This document shows positions 7,079 through 19,346 of a stretch of 47,595 bases of DNA, piece after piece. The notes beneath the pieces were generated by a model. That model was not told the origin of the DNA. It was given only the letters and a program-made list of their open reading frames with translations, and ran no database searches. The translations under genes and the position numbers were made by a program. How positions within the stretch are numbered: position 1 is the stretch's first letter; each line of letters starts with the position of its first letter. Source of the stretch: Lachnospiraceae bacterium (GTDB lineage: Bacteria; Bacillota; Clostridia; Lachnospirales; Lachnospiraceae); NCBI GenBank assembly GCA_030523345.1, contig JAUNIR010000010.1, forward strand, positions 1 to 47,595, written 5' to 3'.

Positions 7079-7708
7079 ATGGCTAAAATAGTAGTTATGG
7101 ATCATCCATTGATTCAGCACAAAATTGGTTACATTAGAAGAACAACAACAGGTACAAAAGACTTCAGGCAGACTATTTCAGAGATAGCTATGCTCATCTG
7201 CTATGAGGCTACAAGACAGTTAGAACTTGCAGATGTTGAAATCGAAACACCTATTTGTAAAACAACTGTTAAGGAACTTAAAGGTAAGAAAATGGCAATT
7301 ATTCCTATCTTAAGAGCAGGCCTCGGTATGGTAGATGGAATGCTTACTATGATTCCAGCAGCGAAGGTTGGACATATCGGTCTTTACAGAGATCCTGAAA
7401 CAAAGAAACCAGTAGAGTATTACTGTAAGCTTCCTGAGGATTGTGCAGATAGAGAGGTATTTGTAGTTGATCCAATGCTTGCAACAGGTGGTTCGAGTAT
7501 TGCGGCTATTCAGATGCTTAAAGATAAGGGATGTAGAAAGATCCACTTTATGTGTATTATTGCAGCTCCAGAAGGTGTTGAGGCTATGAAAGCAGCTCAT
7601 CCAGATGTTGACATGTATATTGGAGCTCTTGATGAGAAGCTTAATGATCATGCATATATTGTTCCTGGACTTGGAGATGCAGGCGATAGAATATTTGGTA
7701 CAAAGTAA
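7079..7708 (+). CDS. upp: Uracil phosphoribosyltransferase
   Basis: A 209-residue enzyme salvaging uracil with PRPP to UMP. The family signature is present: HPLIQHKIG near the start, [14 protein letters not shown] in the middle, the PRPP loop [11 protein letters not shown], and the uracil-binding end [12 protein letters not shown]. The length is the usual 208-209. AAGGAGG lies at normal distance before ATG. It sits between rpiB and a dCMP deaminase gene, forming a pyrimidine salvage pair. The placement just upstream of the atp operon matches other Firmicutes. Confidence 0.97.
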   Translation: MAKIVVMDHPLIQHKIGYIRRTTTGTKDFRQTISEIAMLICYEATRQLELADVEIETPICKTTVKELKGKKMAIIPILRAGLGMVDGMLTMIPAAKVGHIGLYRDPETKKPVEYYCKLPEDCADREVFVVDPMLATGGSSIAAIQMLKDKGCRKIHFMCIIAAPEGVEAMKAAHPDVDMYIGALDEKLNDHAYIVPGLGDAGDRIFGTK

Positions 7709-7762
7709 TTGAGCCATTATAGATAATTGGGTTGTTATTATAAGTCTGTAGGAGAAGGTTAC

Positions 7763-8248
7763 ATGAGTGATAAAAGAGAAGATTATATCTCATGGGATGA
7801 ATATTTTATGGGTGTTGCTAAGTTGTCTGCCGAACGATCAAAGGATCCGAACACACAGGTAGGCGCTTGTATAGTAAGTCAGGATAATAAAATTTTGTCT
7901 ATGGGTTACAATGGATTCCCGAAGGGATGTTCTGATGATGCATTTCCATGGTGTAGAGAAGGGGATGCATACGATAATAAGTATTTTTACACAACGCACA
8001 GTGAGCTCAATGCAATTCTTAATTACAGAGGTGGAAGCCTTGAAGGATCAAAGCTTTATGTGACTTTATTTCCATGTAATGAATGTGCCAAGGCTATTAT
8101 TCAGACTGGAATAAAAGCTGTTGTATATGATTCGGATAAATACGCACAGACTGCCAGTGTTAAAGCATCTAAGAGAATGCTTGATGCGGCTGGAGTTAAA
8201 TACTATAAGTATGAGTCGAGTGGTAGAGTAATTGAAATAGAGGTTTAG
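7763..8248 (+). CDS. comEB: dCMP deaminase
   Basis: A 161-residue zinc-dependent cytidine/deoxycytidylate deaminase-family protein. Zinc ligands and catalytic Glu are visible as H79-x-E81 (THSELNAIL) and C105-x2-C108 (PCNEC). The NGFPKG segment is typical of dCMP deaminases, which supply dUMP for thymidylate synthesis. I place the start at 7763 because TAGGAGAAGG lies at proper distance before it; an in-frame upstream ATG at 7727 has no Shine-Dalgarno. The stop codon overlaps the next start by one base (TAGTG), so the two are translationally coupled. Confidence 0.93.
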   Translation: MSDKREDYISWDEYFMGVAKLSAERSKDPNTQVGACIVSQDNKILSMGYNGFPKGCSDDAFPWCREGDAYDNKYFYTTHSELNAILNYRGGSLEGSKLYVTLFPCNECAKAIIQTGIKAVVYDSDKYAQTASVKASKRMLDAAGVKYYKYESSGRVIEIEV

Positions 8249-9414
8249 TGTTGAAAAAAACTCTATTGATAGTTAGTAGAATATTGGCGTTTGTTTTAGT
8301 TCTGTCGTTAATGTCAGGACTTTTTCCTGTTAATGTTTTTTCAGAAACAACTTCTGAAAAAATTAAAAAAGCAGAGGAATTAAAAAAACAAACAGAAGCT
8401 CAAAAAAATGCAGTGGCTGATAAAAAGGAGGCTCTTGAAGGTGAAAGACAGATACTCAAGGGCCAGCTTGATCAGCTTAATGCGGATCTTACTGAAATTA
8501 GTGAAAACCTTGAGGAAATAGAAGGTAAGATAGATGTAAAATTCACAGAAATCGATGGGGCTAAGCAGGAAGTCGAGGAGGCTAAAGCTGAAGAAAGAGC
8601 TCAATATGATTTCATGAAAAAAAGAATCAAACACATCTACGAAAGACGAGATGTATCAATTATTGAAAGCTTTATGACTGCAACGAGTTATGCGGACTTC
8701 CTTAATAAGGCTGAATACGTAAATAAAACAGAAGAATACGATCAGAAAATGTTTGCAAAGTGTATTGAGCTTAGGGAGAACATTGAAGAAAAGGAAGCAA
8801 AGCTTGAAAATGAAATGGCAGAACTTAATGTTCTTAAGGAACAGGCGGCAGCAGAGCAAAGCAAGGTTTCGTCAATTGTTTCATCCACATCTGGAGCTTT
8901 AGCAAATAAGAATGGTGCAATATCAGCAGCAGAGCTTGAAGAGGCTGCATACAAGGCAGAGCTTGAGGCTCAGGAGGCTAACCTTGTAGCACTCAAAAAA
9001 CAGCTTGCGGAAGAACAAGCAATGTCGAGAAGGGCTGCCCAAATGGCATGGAGAGATGTATCTGAACTTGTATATGAGGAAACTGACGAAGAACTTTTAG
9101 CTTGTCTTATATATTGCGAGGCGGGAAACCAGCCATATGAAGGGCAAGTGGCTGTCGGTGCTGTAGTAGTGAACAGAATGCGAAGCGCGGCATATCCTAA
9201 CTCGATGGTAGGAGTTATATATCAGAATAAGCAGTTTTCGCCTGTAGCCAGCGGCAGACTTGCGGCAAGACTTGCGACAGGAGCAAATGAAAGGTGCCAT
9301 CAGGCGGCAAGAGATGCCATGAATGGATCGACTCCTGTTGGTAATTGCTTATATTTTAGAACAGTGATACCTGAAATAAATGGTCAAATTATTGGTGGAC
9401 ACGTTTTCTATTAA
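8248..9414 (+). CDS. Secreted coiled-coil cell wall hydrolase with SleB domain
   Basis: A 388-residue protein with a signal peptide (hydrophobic 5-28, likely cleavage near residue 32). A long Glu/Lys-rich coiled coil (about 35-265) resembles the PcsB/CwlO N-terminal region that is controlled by FtsEX in other Firmicutes. The C-terminal domain (about 280-388) is a SleB/Hydrolase_2 lytic transglycosylase, with YCEAGNQ (likely catalytic Glu291), VAVGAVVVNRM and the end YFRT. The coiled coil plus SleB architecture suggests regulated cutting of growing wall more than spore germination. The start is GTG 8248, or possibly the adjacent TTG 8251. Its stop overlaps the end of the convergent minus-strand gene. 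Confidence 0.87.
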   Translation: MLKKTLLIVSRILAFVLVLSLMSGLFPVNVFSETTSEKIKKAEELKKQTEAQKNAVADKKEALEGERQILKGQLDQLNADLTEISENLEEIEGKIDVKFTEIDGAKQEVEEAKAEERAQYDFMKKRIKHIYERRDVSIIESFMTATSYADFLNKAEYVNKTEEYDQKMFAKCIELRENIEEKEAKLENEMAELNVLKEQAAAEQSKVSSIVSSTSGALANKNGAISAAELEEAAYKAELEAQEANLVALKKQLAEEQAMSRRAAQMAWRDVSELVYEETDEELLACLIYCEAGNQPYEGQVAVGAVVVNRMRSAAYPNSMVGVIYQNKQFSPVASGRLAARLATGANERCHQAARDAMNGSTPVGNCLYFRTVIPEINGQIIGGHVFY

Positions 9415-9890
9415 TTAATAAACTGTTCAATTTTCGATTTTAGAAAATCGAAATCACCTTTATATATCATATTAAGTAATGAATCTAAGGCTCTTAGAGA
9501 GATTGATAATTCTCTTTCTGAGAGCATTTTTCTTTCTAACGCAACTGCGATCTCGTCAAGATCGACTACTCTGACAGTTCCGTCAGGGTATACAATTACA
9601 TCAGCTAGTAAATCAGTAAATGTGTAGCTGTTATCTCTCTCATTATAGCTCTGCTCGATAATATCACAGTACCAATAATGAAGATCTCCGTTTTCTTCGA
9701 TGAATTTACTAACTTTTATGTTTTTATTAAGAAAATAGCAAGAATATCCATGATGAAAATCAGGGCGAGGTTTTAACACGTTCCATTTTGTAACAATTAT
9801 TTCATCGTCGATATATAGAATTTCATCATCCTTTAGTGGAATGCATTCCTCCGGGATAATTCGTTTTCTAAAAAGAAGCGGTAAATTCAT
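9411..9890 (-). CDS. DUF402 family protein (NtdP/FomD-like)
   Basis: A 159-residue protein of the DUF402 fold. It starts MNLPLLFRKRIIPEE followed by LKDD, has a central HGYSCYFL segment, and has an acidic metal-binding stretch around DLLADVIVYPDGTVRVVDLDEI. Relatives include Bacillus NtdP, a nucleoside tri/diphosphate phosphatase, and FomD. I chose the start at 9890 because GAGGG precedes it at good spacing and the family usually begins there; an ATG 24 nt further upstream has no Shine-Dalgarno. The terminal codons overlap those of the wall hydrolase (convergent). It is divergent from the atp operon. Confidence 0.83.
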   Translation of the reverse strand: MNLPLLFRKRIIPEECIPLKDDEILYIDDEIIVTKWNVLKPRPDFHHGYSCYFLNKNIKVSKFIEENGDLHYWYCDIIEQSYNERDNSYTFTDLLADVIVYPDGTVRVVDLDEIAVALERKMLSERELSISLRALDSLLNMIYKGDFDFLKSKIEQFIN

Positions 9891-10003
9891 AGTGCTACCC
9901 TCATTTAATGCCATGATTCAACGTGATTTTTTATAAAATATGTTAGGTTCAGTATAACAAAGTGCAAAGGCAAAAGTCCATCAGTTTATCTTTGTGTTTT
10001 ATG

Positions 10004-10032
10004 TAGACTTTCTTGTAAAAAATGTATATAAT
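10004..10032 (+). promoter_or_regulatory. Promoter of the ATP synthase operon
   Basis: TAGACT (10004-10009) and a perfect TATAAT (10027-10032) are 17 bp apart, giving a start near 10039 and a leader of about 37 nt before the first gene. Confidence 0.55.
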
Positions 10033-10075
10033 AAAGGGGTATCTGTGCCTATTTTTAAAGGACTTTTACTAAATT

Positions 10076-10318
10076 ATGAAAAAGAACAAGTATGACAAAG
10101 AAGTTTATAGGTCACTAACACTTATTACGCAGTTTGGAATCAATATGCTTGTGCCTATATTTTTATGTACTTTTGTAGGTATTTTTTTAGATAAAAAGTT
10201 AGGAACAAGTTACCTTGTTGTTATACTGTTTTTTGTTGGAGCTCTAGCTGGGGCAAGGAATATTTATATGTTTGCTAAAAATATTTATGACAAGCCTAAG
10301 AAGAGTAAAGATGATTAA
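10076..10318 (+). CDS. atpZ: AtpZ/AtpI-like small membrane protein of the ATP synthase operon
   Basis: An 80-residue protein with two membrane helices (about 20-40 and 45-66) joined by a short turn with the FLDKKLGTS pattern, followed by a Lys-rich cytoplasmic tail. This matches the AtpZ/putative F0F1-ATPase subunit family. AtpZ and AtpI together are proposed to help c-ring assembly or to supply Mg or Ca. It is first in the operon and 10 nt before the atpI-like gene. Spacing to its AAAGGAC-like site is acceptable. Confidence 0.8.
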   Translation: MKKNKYDKEVYRSLTLITQFGINMLVPIFLCTFVGIFLDKKLGTSYLVVILFFVGALAGARNIYMFAKNIYDKPKKSKDD

Positions 10319-10328
10319 GGTCTGACAT

Positions 10329-10742
10329 ATGATTTTTGATCTTATTAAGAAAAATAAAACGCTTAAGGAACTTTTGATAGGCATAGGCGTATTTATGATT
10401 CTTGTAGAAATATTATTACTTATATTCACTAAGGACAGAGTTTACAACTCGATTGGACTAATAGTTGGAGGCGTTACATCTTTCATATGTGCGATACATA
10501 TGGCATGGGGAATCGACATAGCAGTTATGCTTGATGAAAAGTCATCCATTGCTATTACGAGGAAATATACAGTAATAAGGTATCTGATAATGTGTATGGT
10601 ATTAGTCGCTATAGGTGTTACAGATATTGGAAGTCCGGTAACTCTTATTATCGGTTTTATGGCGCTTAAAATGGGGGCATACTTAAACCCTATCATTCAT
10701 AGAATAATTATAAAAATCTTCGGAGGTGACAATATTCAATGA
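10329..10742 (+). CDS. atpI: AtpI-like ATP synthase assembly protein
   Basis: A 137-residue protein with four predicted membrane helices (about 14-33, 37-58, 78-95 and 98-118). Its place directly before atpB and its topology fit ATP synthase subunit I, which in other bacteria assists c-ring assembly. The sequence itself is weakly conserved, so the call leans on context. Its last codons overlap the atpB start by 4 nt (ATGA), so it is tightly coupled to subunit a. Confidence 0.75.
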   Translation: MIFDLIKKNKTLKELLIGIGVFMILVEILLLIFTKDRVYNSIGLIVGGVTSFICAIHMAWGIDIAVMLDEKSSIAITRKYTVIRYLIMCMVLVAIGVTDIGSPVTLIIGFMALKMGAYLNPIIHRIIIKIFGGDNIQ

Positions 10743-11461
10743 ATCCTATTTTATTAGCAGGTGAAGATTTGGATTTTATGATCCATGGAATTTTCTCTTA
10801 TAATCTTTTCGGACAGGAACTTTGGATTACAACAACACACGTCTGCACGCTTTTGGTAATGCTTGCAATACTTATATTTTGTATTTTTGCAAACAGAGCA
10901 ATTAAAAATGCAGATCCTGACAAAGAGCCAGGAACATTCCAGAACATAGTAGAGCTTATTGTTGAGATGTTAGACAATATGATTACTGGAGTTATGGGAA
11001 AGAGTGCTCCTAAATTCCTTAATTACATCAGCACTATTTTTATATTTATTCTTATCAGTAATATTTCAGGAATATTTGGACTTCGTGCTCCAACAGCTGA
11101 CTATGGTGTTACACTTCCACTTGGTCTTATAAGTTTCGGGCTTATTTTCTTTAATAAGATCAAGTATCAGAAAGTTAGTGGATTTATAAAAGGACTTTGT
11201 GATCCATGGCCATTCTGGGCACCAATCAATATCATCGGTGATATTGCAGTTCCTATTTCATTATCACTTCGTCTTTTTGCGAATGTATTATCAGGAACAG
11301 TAATGTTGGCACTTGTTTATGGACTTCTTCCAATTTTCGTTAAGATTGGTATTCCAGCAGTGCTTCATGCATATCTTGATTTATTCTCAGGTGCTATTCA
11401 GACATATGTATTCTGTATGCTCACAATGACATATGTAACAGATGCTATCGGAGACAATTAA
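10739..11461 (+). CDS. atpB: ATP synthase F0 subunit a
   Basis: A 240-residue membrane protein forming the stator half-channels for the coupling ion. The essential arginine is Arg178 in VPISLSLRLFANVLSG. Other conserved parts are the NISG segment (about 108-111), the INIIGDIA stretch and the C-terminal IQTYVFCMLTMTYV helix. Length and helix pattern are normal. ATG overlaps the stop of the atpI-like gene. The contacts to subunit c would carry sodium if the c-subunit ligand reading is correct. Confidence 0.96.
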   Translation: MNPILLAGEDLDFMIHGIFSYNLFGQELWITTTHVCTLLVMLAILIFCIFANRAIKNADPDKEPGTFQNIVELIVEMLDNMITGVMGKSAPKFLNYISTIFIFILISNISGIFGLRAPTADYGVTLPLGLISFGLIFFNKIKYQKVSGFIKGLCDPWPFWAPINIIGDIAVPISLSLRLFANVLSGTVMLALVYGLLPIFVKIGIPAVLHAYLDLFSGAIQTYVFCMLTMTYVTDAIGDN

Positions 11462-11469
11462 TAAGTTAA

Positions 11470-11784
<315 letters not shown>

Positions 11785-11824
11785 GCCGACTTTCGGTAAA
11801 AGACATTAGGAAAGGAGGCTATAG

Positions 11825-12340
11825 ATGGAAAGACTTTTTGATCTGGATTTACAGCTTCTTGCAGATGCAACACTTACCGCAATATCTGTATTCGTTCTTT
11901 TCCTTTTAGCATCTTACCTTTTATTCAATCCTGCCAGAGAACTTCTTAAGAAGCGTCAGGAAAAGATTAAAGGTGATATTGATTCTGCTAATAAGGACAA
12001 AGAAGACGCAGCGGCTCTCAAGGCAGAGTATGATGCTAAGATGAAAGATATTCAGAGAGAATCAGAAGAAATCTTAAGCGAAGCTCGTAAAAAAGCTAAA
12101 GCAAATGAGGCACAGATCGTTGCTGAAGCTAGAGAAGAAGCTTCTCGTATTATTAAGAATGCTGAGAATGAGGCACTTCTTGAGAAGCAAAGAGCTTATG
12201 ATGAAATGAAGCAGGAGATGATCAGTATTGCATCTCTTATGGCTGGTAAGGTCGTTGCTAAGTCTATCGACACTACAATTCAGGAATCTCTCGTAGAAGA
12301 GACACTTAAAGAAGTAGGTGAAAAGACATGGCAAAGCTAG
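11825..12340 (+). CDS. atpF: ATP synthase F0 subunit b
   Basis: A 171-residue peripheral stalk subunit with one N-terminal membrane helix (about 14-33) and a long Lys/Glu/Ala-rich cytoplasmic coiled coil (about 38-140) containing the SEARKKAKANEAQIVAEARE pattern. It dimerises and holds F1 to subunit a. AAAGGAGG precedes the start. Its end overlaps the start of atpH by 13 nt. Confidence 0.95.
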   Translation: MERLFDLDLQLLADATLTAISVFVLFLLASYLLFNPARELLKKRQEKIKGDIDSANKDKEDAAALKAEYDAKMKDIQRESEEILSEARKKAKANEAQIVAEAREEASRIIKNAENEALLEKQRAYDEMKQEMISIASLMAGKVVAKSIDTTIQESLVEETLKEVGEKTWQS

Positions 12341-12879
12341 TATCAAAAACATACGGCGATGCATTATTTGAACTGGCAACAGAAGAAAGTAAGCAGGATG
12401 TTCTTTTCGAAGAGGCGCTTGGTATTAAAGAGCTTCTTAATGAGAATGATGATTTTGTAAAAATGATGAATCATCCTCAGATTACAAGAGAAGAAAAAGA
12501 AGTTATTATCGAGAATGTGTTTAAGGGAAGAGTATCTGATGATATGACAGGTTTCCTATCACTTCTCGTTACAAACGGAAGATTTGCTGAACTTGAGTCA
12601 GTTTTAGATTATTTCATCGCAAAGATTAAAGAATTCAAAAAAATTGGTATTGCTTATGTGGCTACTCCACTTCCACTTTCTGATAAGCAGAAGAGTGATG
12701 TAGAGAACAAGCTTTTAGCTACTACTGGATATGAAAAGATGGAAATGAACTACGATATAGATGAATCTCTTATCGGAGGTATGACTATAAGAGTAGGAGA
12801 CAGAGTAATCGATTCATCAGTTAAAAGTAAGCTTGAAAAGCTTACAAAAGAACTTAAGCAGGTTAAGCTTAATATGTAG
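12328..12879 (+). CDS. atpH: ATP synthase F1 subunit delta
   Basis: A 183-residue stalk protein. The N-terminal helical domain (KTYGDALFELA, HPQI-REEK) would bind the top of subunit alpha. The C-terminal end (about 165) with SLIGGMTIRVGDRVIDSSVKSKL is the conserved subunit b-binding region. Length is normal. It starts inside the last codons of atpF, so translation is coupled. Confidence 0.95.
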   Translation: MAKLVSKTYGDALFELATEESKQDVLFEEALGIKELLNENDDFVKMMNHPQITREEKEVIIENVFKGRVSDDMTGFLSLLVTNGRFAELESVLDYFIAKIKEFKKIGIAYVATPLPLSDKQKSDVENKLLATTGYEKMEMNYDIDESLIGGMTIRVGDRVIDSSVKSKLEKLTKELKQVKLNM

Positions 12880-14454
<1,575 letters not shown>

Positions 14455-14501
14455 TGCAAGCGGTTTACAGTATCTGACTGAAAGGATAAAAGGAAAAAGC
14501 T

Positions 14502-15383
14502 ATGGCTTCAATGAGAGATATAAAGCGGCGTAAAACCTCTATTCAGAGTACGCAGCAGATTACAAAGGCCATGAAGCTTGTCTCAACAGTTAAGTTACAG
14601 AGAGCAAAGAGCGCAGCAGAGCGTTCAAAGATATATTTCAATGAAATGTTTGCTACAGTTTCTTCAATTCTTGAAAGATCTGCAAACATTAATCATCCAT
14701 ATCTGAATAATTCAGGTGATGGTAAAAAATCAGTCGTTGTAGTTACTTCTAACAGAGGTCTTGCAGGTGGATATAACTCAAATGTTACAAAGCTTGTGAC
14801 TAACGATGACAGGTTTTCAAAGGATGATACAGTCATCTATGCAGTTGGAAAAAAGGGTAAAGATACGCTTCAGCGTAAGGGCTTTGAAATAGCAGCCGAT
14901 TATACAGAAGTAATCAATGCCCCACTGTATTCAGATGCAATTGATATATGTAATACATTGCTGGAAGCTTATAAAAAAGGCGAGATAAGCGAAATATATT
15001 TGGCATATACGGTATTTAAAAATACAGTAAGTCAGGTTCCTACAATGCTTAAGCTTTTGCCAGTTGATTTAGATGCAGCAAAAGATGTTAAGGAGTTAAA
15101 AGATGATGAGACTTATTCTGTAAAGGCTATAATGAACTTTGAGCCTGAAGAGGAAGAAGCTCTTGATCTTATTATTCCAAAGTATGTTACATCATTATTA
15201 TATGGTGCAATGATAGAGGCAGTAGCTAGTGAAAATGGTGCAAGAATGCAGGCCATGGACAATGCTACAAGTAATGCAGAAGAGATGATTCAGGACTTAG
15301 AGCTCGGATACAACAGAGCAAGACAGGCCCATATCACTCAGGAACTGACAGAAATTATTGGTGGTGCAGAGGCACTTTCCTAG
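14502..15383 (+). CDS. atpG: ATP synthase F1 subunit gamma
   Basis: A 293-residue central shaft subunit. The N-terminal helix starts MASMRDIKRRKTSIQSTQQI, with the ITKAMKLVSTVKL segment. The middle contains SNRGLAGGYNSN, and the C-terminal helix ends NRARQAHITQELTEIIGGAEAL. These are the two strands of the rotating coiled coil. It is 47 nt after atpA and is followed by a 91-nt gap with a small GCAAC/GTTGC hairpin (15411-15423) before atpD. Confidence 0.97.
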   Translation: MASMRDIKRRKTSIQSTQQITKAMKLVSTVKLQRAKSAAERSKIYFNEMFATVSSILERSANINHPYLNNSGDGKKSVVVVTSNRGLAGGYNSNVTKLVTNDDRFSKDDTVIYAVGKKGKDTLQRKGFEIAADYTEVINAPLYSDAIDICNTLLEAYKKGEISEIYLAYTVFKNTVSQVPTMLKLLPVDLDAAKDVKELKDDETYSVKAIMNFEPEEEEALDLIIPKYVTSLLYGAMIEAVASENGARMQAMDNATSNAEEMIQDLELGYNRARQAHITQELTEIIGGAEALS

Positions 15384-15471
15384 TGGGAAGGACCTGTTAG
15401 GACTAGCAAAGCAACGAAGTTGCGTAACGCCCCAATATTGTTATTAGGTATAACACGAAATTTAGGAGTAA

Positions 15472-16866
<1,395 letters not shown>

Positions 16867-16903
16867 TTAGTGAATTACAGATTGCAAATTCGGAGAATAA
16901 TAA

Positions 16904-17317
16904 ATGGCATCAGATAATTGTTTTAAGGTAAAAATAATTGCACCAGATAGACTATTCTATGAAGGCGAAGCAGAAATGATAGAGCTTACTACTACAGAAG
17001 GTCAGCTTGGTGTATATAAAGGTCATATTCCGTTGACCGCTGTAATCGCTCCAGGTGTTGTCAGAGTTTATGAAGCAGGTGGAGAAGTCAAGTCGGCTGC
17101 CCTTATATCGGGATTCGTAGAGATTCTTCAGGATAAAGTAGAAGTTCTCGCTGAAATCGTCGAGTGGCCAGATGAAATCGATTTACACCGTGCAGAAGAA
17201 GCTAAGATTAGAGCAGAGAGACGAATTGCAGAAAAAGCCACAGATGTTAATATGGCAAGAGCAGAACTCGCGCTTAAGAGAGCTGTTGCTAGAATAGATA
17301 CTGTGGAAAATAAATAG
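16904..17317 (+). CDS. atpC: ATP synthase F1 subunit epsilon
   Basis: A 137-residue subunit with the N-terminal beta-sandwich (FKVKIIAPDRLFYEGEAEMI, TEGQLGVYKGHIPLTA) and a C-terminal helical pair (about 90-137) that can inhibit ATP hydrolysis. It is the last gene of the operon, and a terminator follows five bases later. Confidence 0.96.
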   Translation: MASDNCFKVKIIAPDRLFYEGEAEMIELTTTEGQLGVYKGHIPLTAVIAPGVVRVYEAGGEVKSAALISGFVEILQDKVEVLAEIVEWPDEIDLHRAEEAKIRAERRIAEKATDVNMARAELALKRAVARIDTVENK

Positions 17318-17321
17318 ACAA

Positions 17322-17353
17322 AAAGCCCTGAGTATTCACTTAGGGCTTTCTGT
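17322..17353 (+). terminator. Terminator of the atp operon
   Basis: AAAGCCCTgAGT (17322-17333) pairs with 17338-17349 around an ATTC loop, with one G-T pair, and ends in TTTC. The T-run is short, but it lies right after the last gene. Confidence 0.75.
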
Positions 17354-17433
17354 GATATATTAAACGTCCAAATATTGGACAAAATAGGGGATTATAAATG
17401 CGTTTACAGTTTTAAACTGACGGAGGAAAAAGT

Positions 17434-19176
17434 ATGTCAAAAGAAAAAACCGTTAAGCAAAAGGGTAAAATGGGAATGCAAACATGTTTCATGTTATGCT
17501 GCCTAGTTCCACTCATTTGTGGAATGATTGTATTAAGTATCATTTCATATAACAAGATGAAATCAGAAATGCTTACACTTATGGAAGAGAAACTTTCAGC
17601 AACATGTTCATTACTTGATCAGTATTATGGATGCGATTATACAGAATGGTGTGATGGCATGGGCCTTTCACTAAATGGTACTGATGAAGAATGGGCATCA
17701 GCACCAGAGTATGCAAAGTCAGACACTGAAATGATTGATTCTGTAAAAAAAGAAGGAATTGAAATGACCGTATTCAAAGGAAATAAGCGTTTTCTTTCTT
17801 CTATTAGAACACAGAGTGGTGACAGGGTATATGGAACAGAGGCAGATGCAGCAATTTATGCCGATGTTATGAAGGGATATACACATATTGCAAATAATGT
17901 AGTAATTAACGGCCAGGAATACATGGTATGCTACAAGCCACTTAGAAATATGGATGGTAAGGGTGAAGTAGTTGGTATGGTATTCGCAGGCATGCTTGAA
18001 GAAAACTTCAACAAAGCATGTAGTACACTTTTATTAGTTATTCTTGCAGTACTAATCGTATGTGTAGTAATTTTTGCTGTAATAGGTGTTGTTGTAGCTA
18101 GAGCGGTATCTGCACCACTTAATAAAGTAGTAAATGTTACTAAGAACTTATCAGAAGGTGACCTTAACTCAGATACAAATATCGATTCGATTTTAAAGGA
18201 AACTAACACACTTATTGAGGCTGTAAAGATTCTTCAGAGTAATCTTTATGATATCGTATCAAATATTAGATTAACATCTGGAAATCTTTCAACAAACGTT
18301 AATGAGACAAATGGTCTTTGCTCTTCATCTGATGATGGCGCTAAGCAGATTTCTGGCGCTGTTGATGAACTTGCAAGAGCAACTGTTTCAATGGCTGAAA
18401 ACGTTCAGAATTTAGCAATGAATATGGGTGAAATTGCAACATCAGTTGATGAAATCAATCAGGCAGCAGTTGAACTTAAAACGACAACTGCAGTTATTGA
18501 GGAAGTTTCGGATGAAGCAAAGAAAGATATTGTATCTGTTGCAGAATCAGCTCGTACTTCAGTAGTTGCTGTAAATAATATAAACGAGCACATGGAAGAA
18601 CTCTCAAAGGCTCTTGATGAAATCAATCAGGCAACAGAACTTATTGCTAATATTTCTAGTCAGACTGCACTTCTTTCTCTTAATGCTTCAATTGAAGCTG
18701 CAAGAGCAGGTGAGGCAGGTAGAGGTTTCGCAGTAGTCGCTTCAGAAATTTCAAAGCTTGCTGAGCAGTCAGATGCAGGAACGAAGCAGATTGATGAAGT
18801 GACAAGACGAGTTCTTGAATTATCAGAGCAGTCTATGAAGCTTACAAAAGAAATTACAGAAGTAATTAAGGATGAGCAGAACAAGGTTCAGGCTACTGAG
18901 AACAGTTTCTTGAAGTTAAAGGAGCAGATTGATATTTCTCTTGCTCAGATTGATACAATTTCAGAAGATATAGTTATTCTTAATGATGCTAAGGAACAGG
19001 CTAATGCAGCTGTTTCAGACTTGTCAGCTATTTCAGAAGAAAATGCAGCTTCAAATGAAGAAGTTACTGCATCAGTATCAGGACTTGCAGCTAATATTGG
19101 TGATATTGCTGGTAGAAGTAATGACATGGCAGAAATGTCAGAAAAGCTTATTGATGTAATTAAGGTATTTAAGTAA
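17434..19176 (+). CDS. Methyl-accepting chemotaxis protein
   Basis: A 580-residue chemoreceptor with a membrane helix at about 16-38, an extracellular single-Cache-like sensor at about 42-195 (with a [10 protein letters not shown] strand typical of such domains), a second membrane helix at about 197-223, HAMP at about 224-276, and then a long signalling coiled coil. The hairpin tip that binds CheA and CheW is at about 411-437 ([20 protein letters not shown]). It would report an unknown small molecule to the flagellar motor, fitting the flagellin gene further along. AGGAGG precedes the ATG. It has its own terminator. Confidence 0.95.
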   Translation: MSKEKTVKQKGKMGMQTCFMLCCLVPLICGMIVLSIISYNKMKSEMLTLMEEKLSATCSLLDQYYGCDYTEWCDGMGLSLNGTDEEWASAPEYAKSDTEMIDSVKKEGIEMTVFKGNKRFLSSIRTQSGDRVYGTEADAAIYADVMKGYTHIANNVVINGQEYMVCYKPLRNMDGKGEVVGMVFAGMLEENFNKACSTLLLVILAVLIVCVVIFAVIGVVVARAVSAPLNKVVNVTKNLSEGDLNSDTNIDSILKETNTLIEAVKILQSNLYDIVSNIRLTSGNLSTNVNETNGLCSSSDDGAKQISGAVDELARATVSMAENVQNLAMNMGEIATSVDEINQAAVELKTTTAVIEEVSDEAKKDIVSVAESARTSVVAVNNINEHMEELSKALDEINQATELIANISSQTALLSLNASIEAARAGEAGRGFAVVASEISKLAEQSDAGTKQIDEVTRRVLELSEQSMKLTKEITEVIKDEQNKVQATENSFLKLKEQIDISLAQIDTISEDIVILNDAKEQANAAVSDLSAISEENAASNEEVTASVSGLAANIGDIAGRSNDMAEMSEKLIDVIKVFK

Positions 19177-19195
19177 AATATCCTATAATAAATGT

Positions 19196-19226
19196 TAGGC
19201 CTCGGAATTTCCGGGGCCTATTTTTA
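19196..19226 (+). terminator. Terminator after the chemoreceptor gene
   Basis: A 10-bp GC-rich stem with one wobble pair (19196-19205 with 19211-19220) is followed by TTTTT. Confidence 0.88.
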
Positions 19227-19346
19227 TACATGATAAAGATAAAACTTGCGAAGCATGTTTTCTTTTATATACAAAAACTACCGACTGATTTATAATAATA
19301 TATCGGAATTTAAAGTGTTTGAATCATTTATATAGAGAATTATTAA

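Noticed and set aside
17366-17380. Palindrome GTCCAA-ATA-TTGGAC before the chemoreceptor gene
   Set aside because: It may be an operator, but there is no clear promoter near it and a 15-bp AT-rich palindrome in this composition could be chance.
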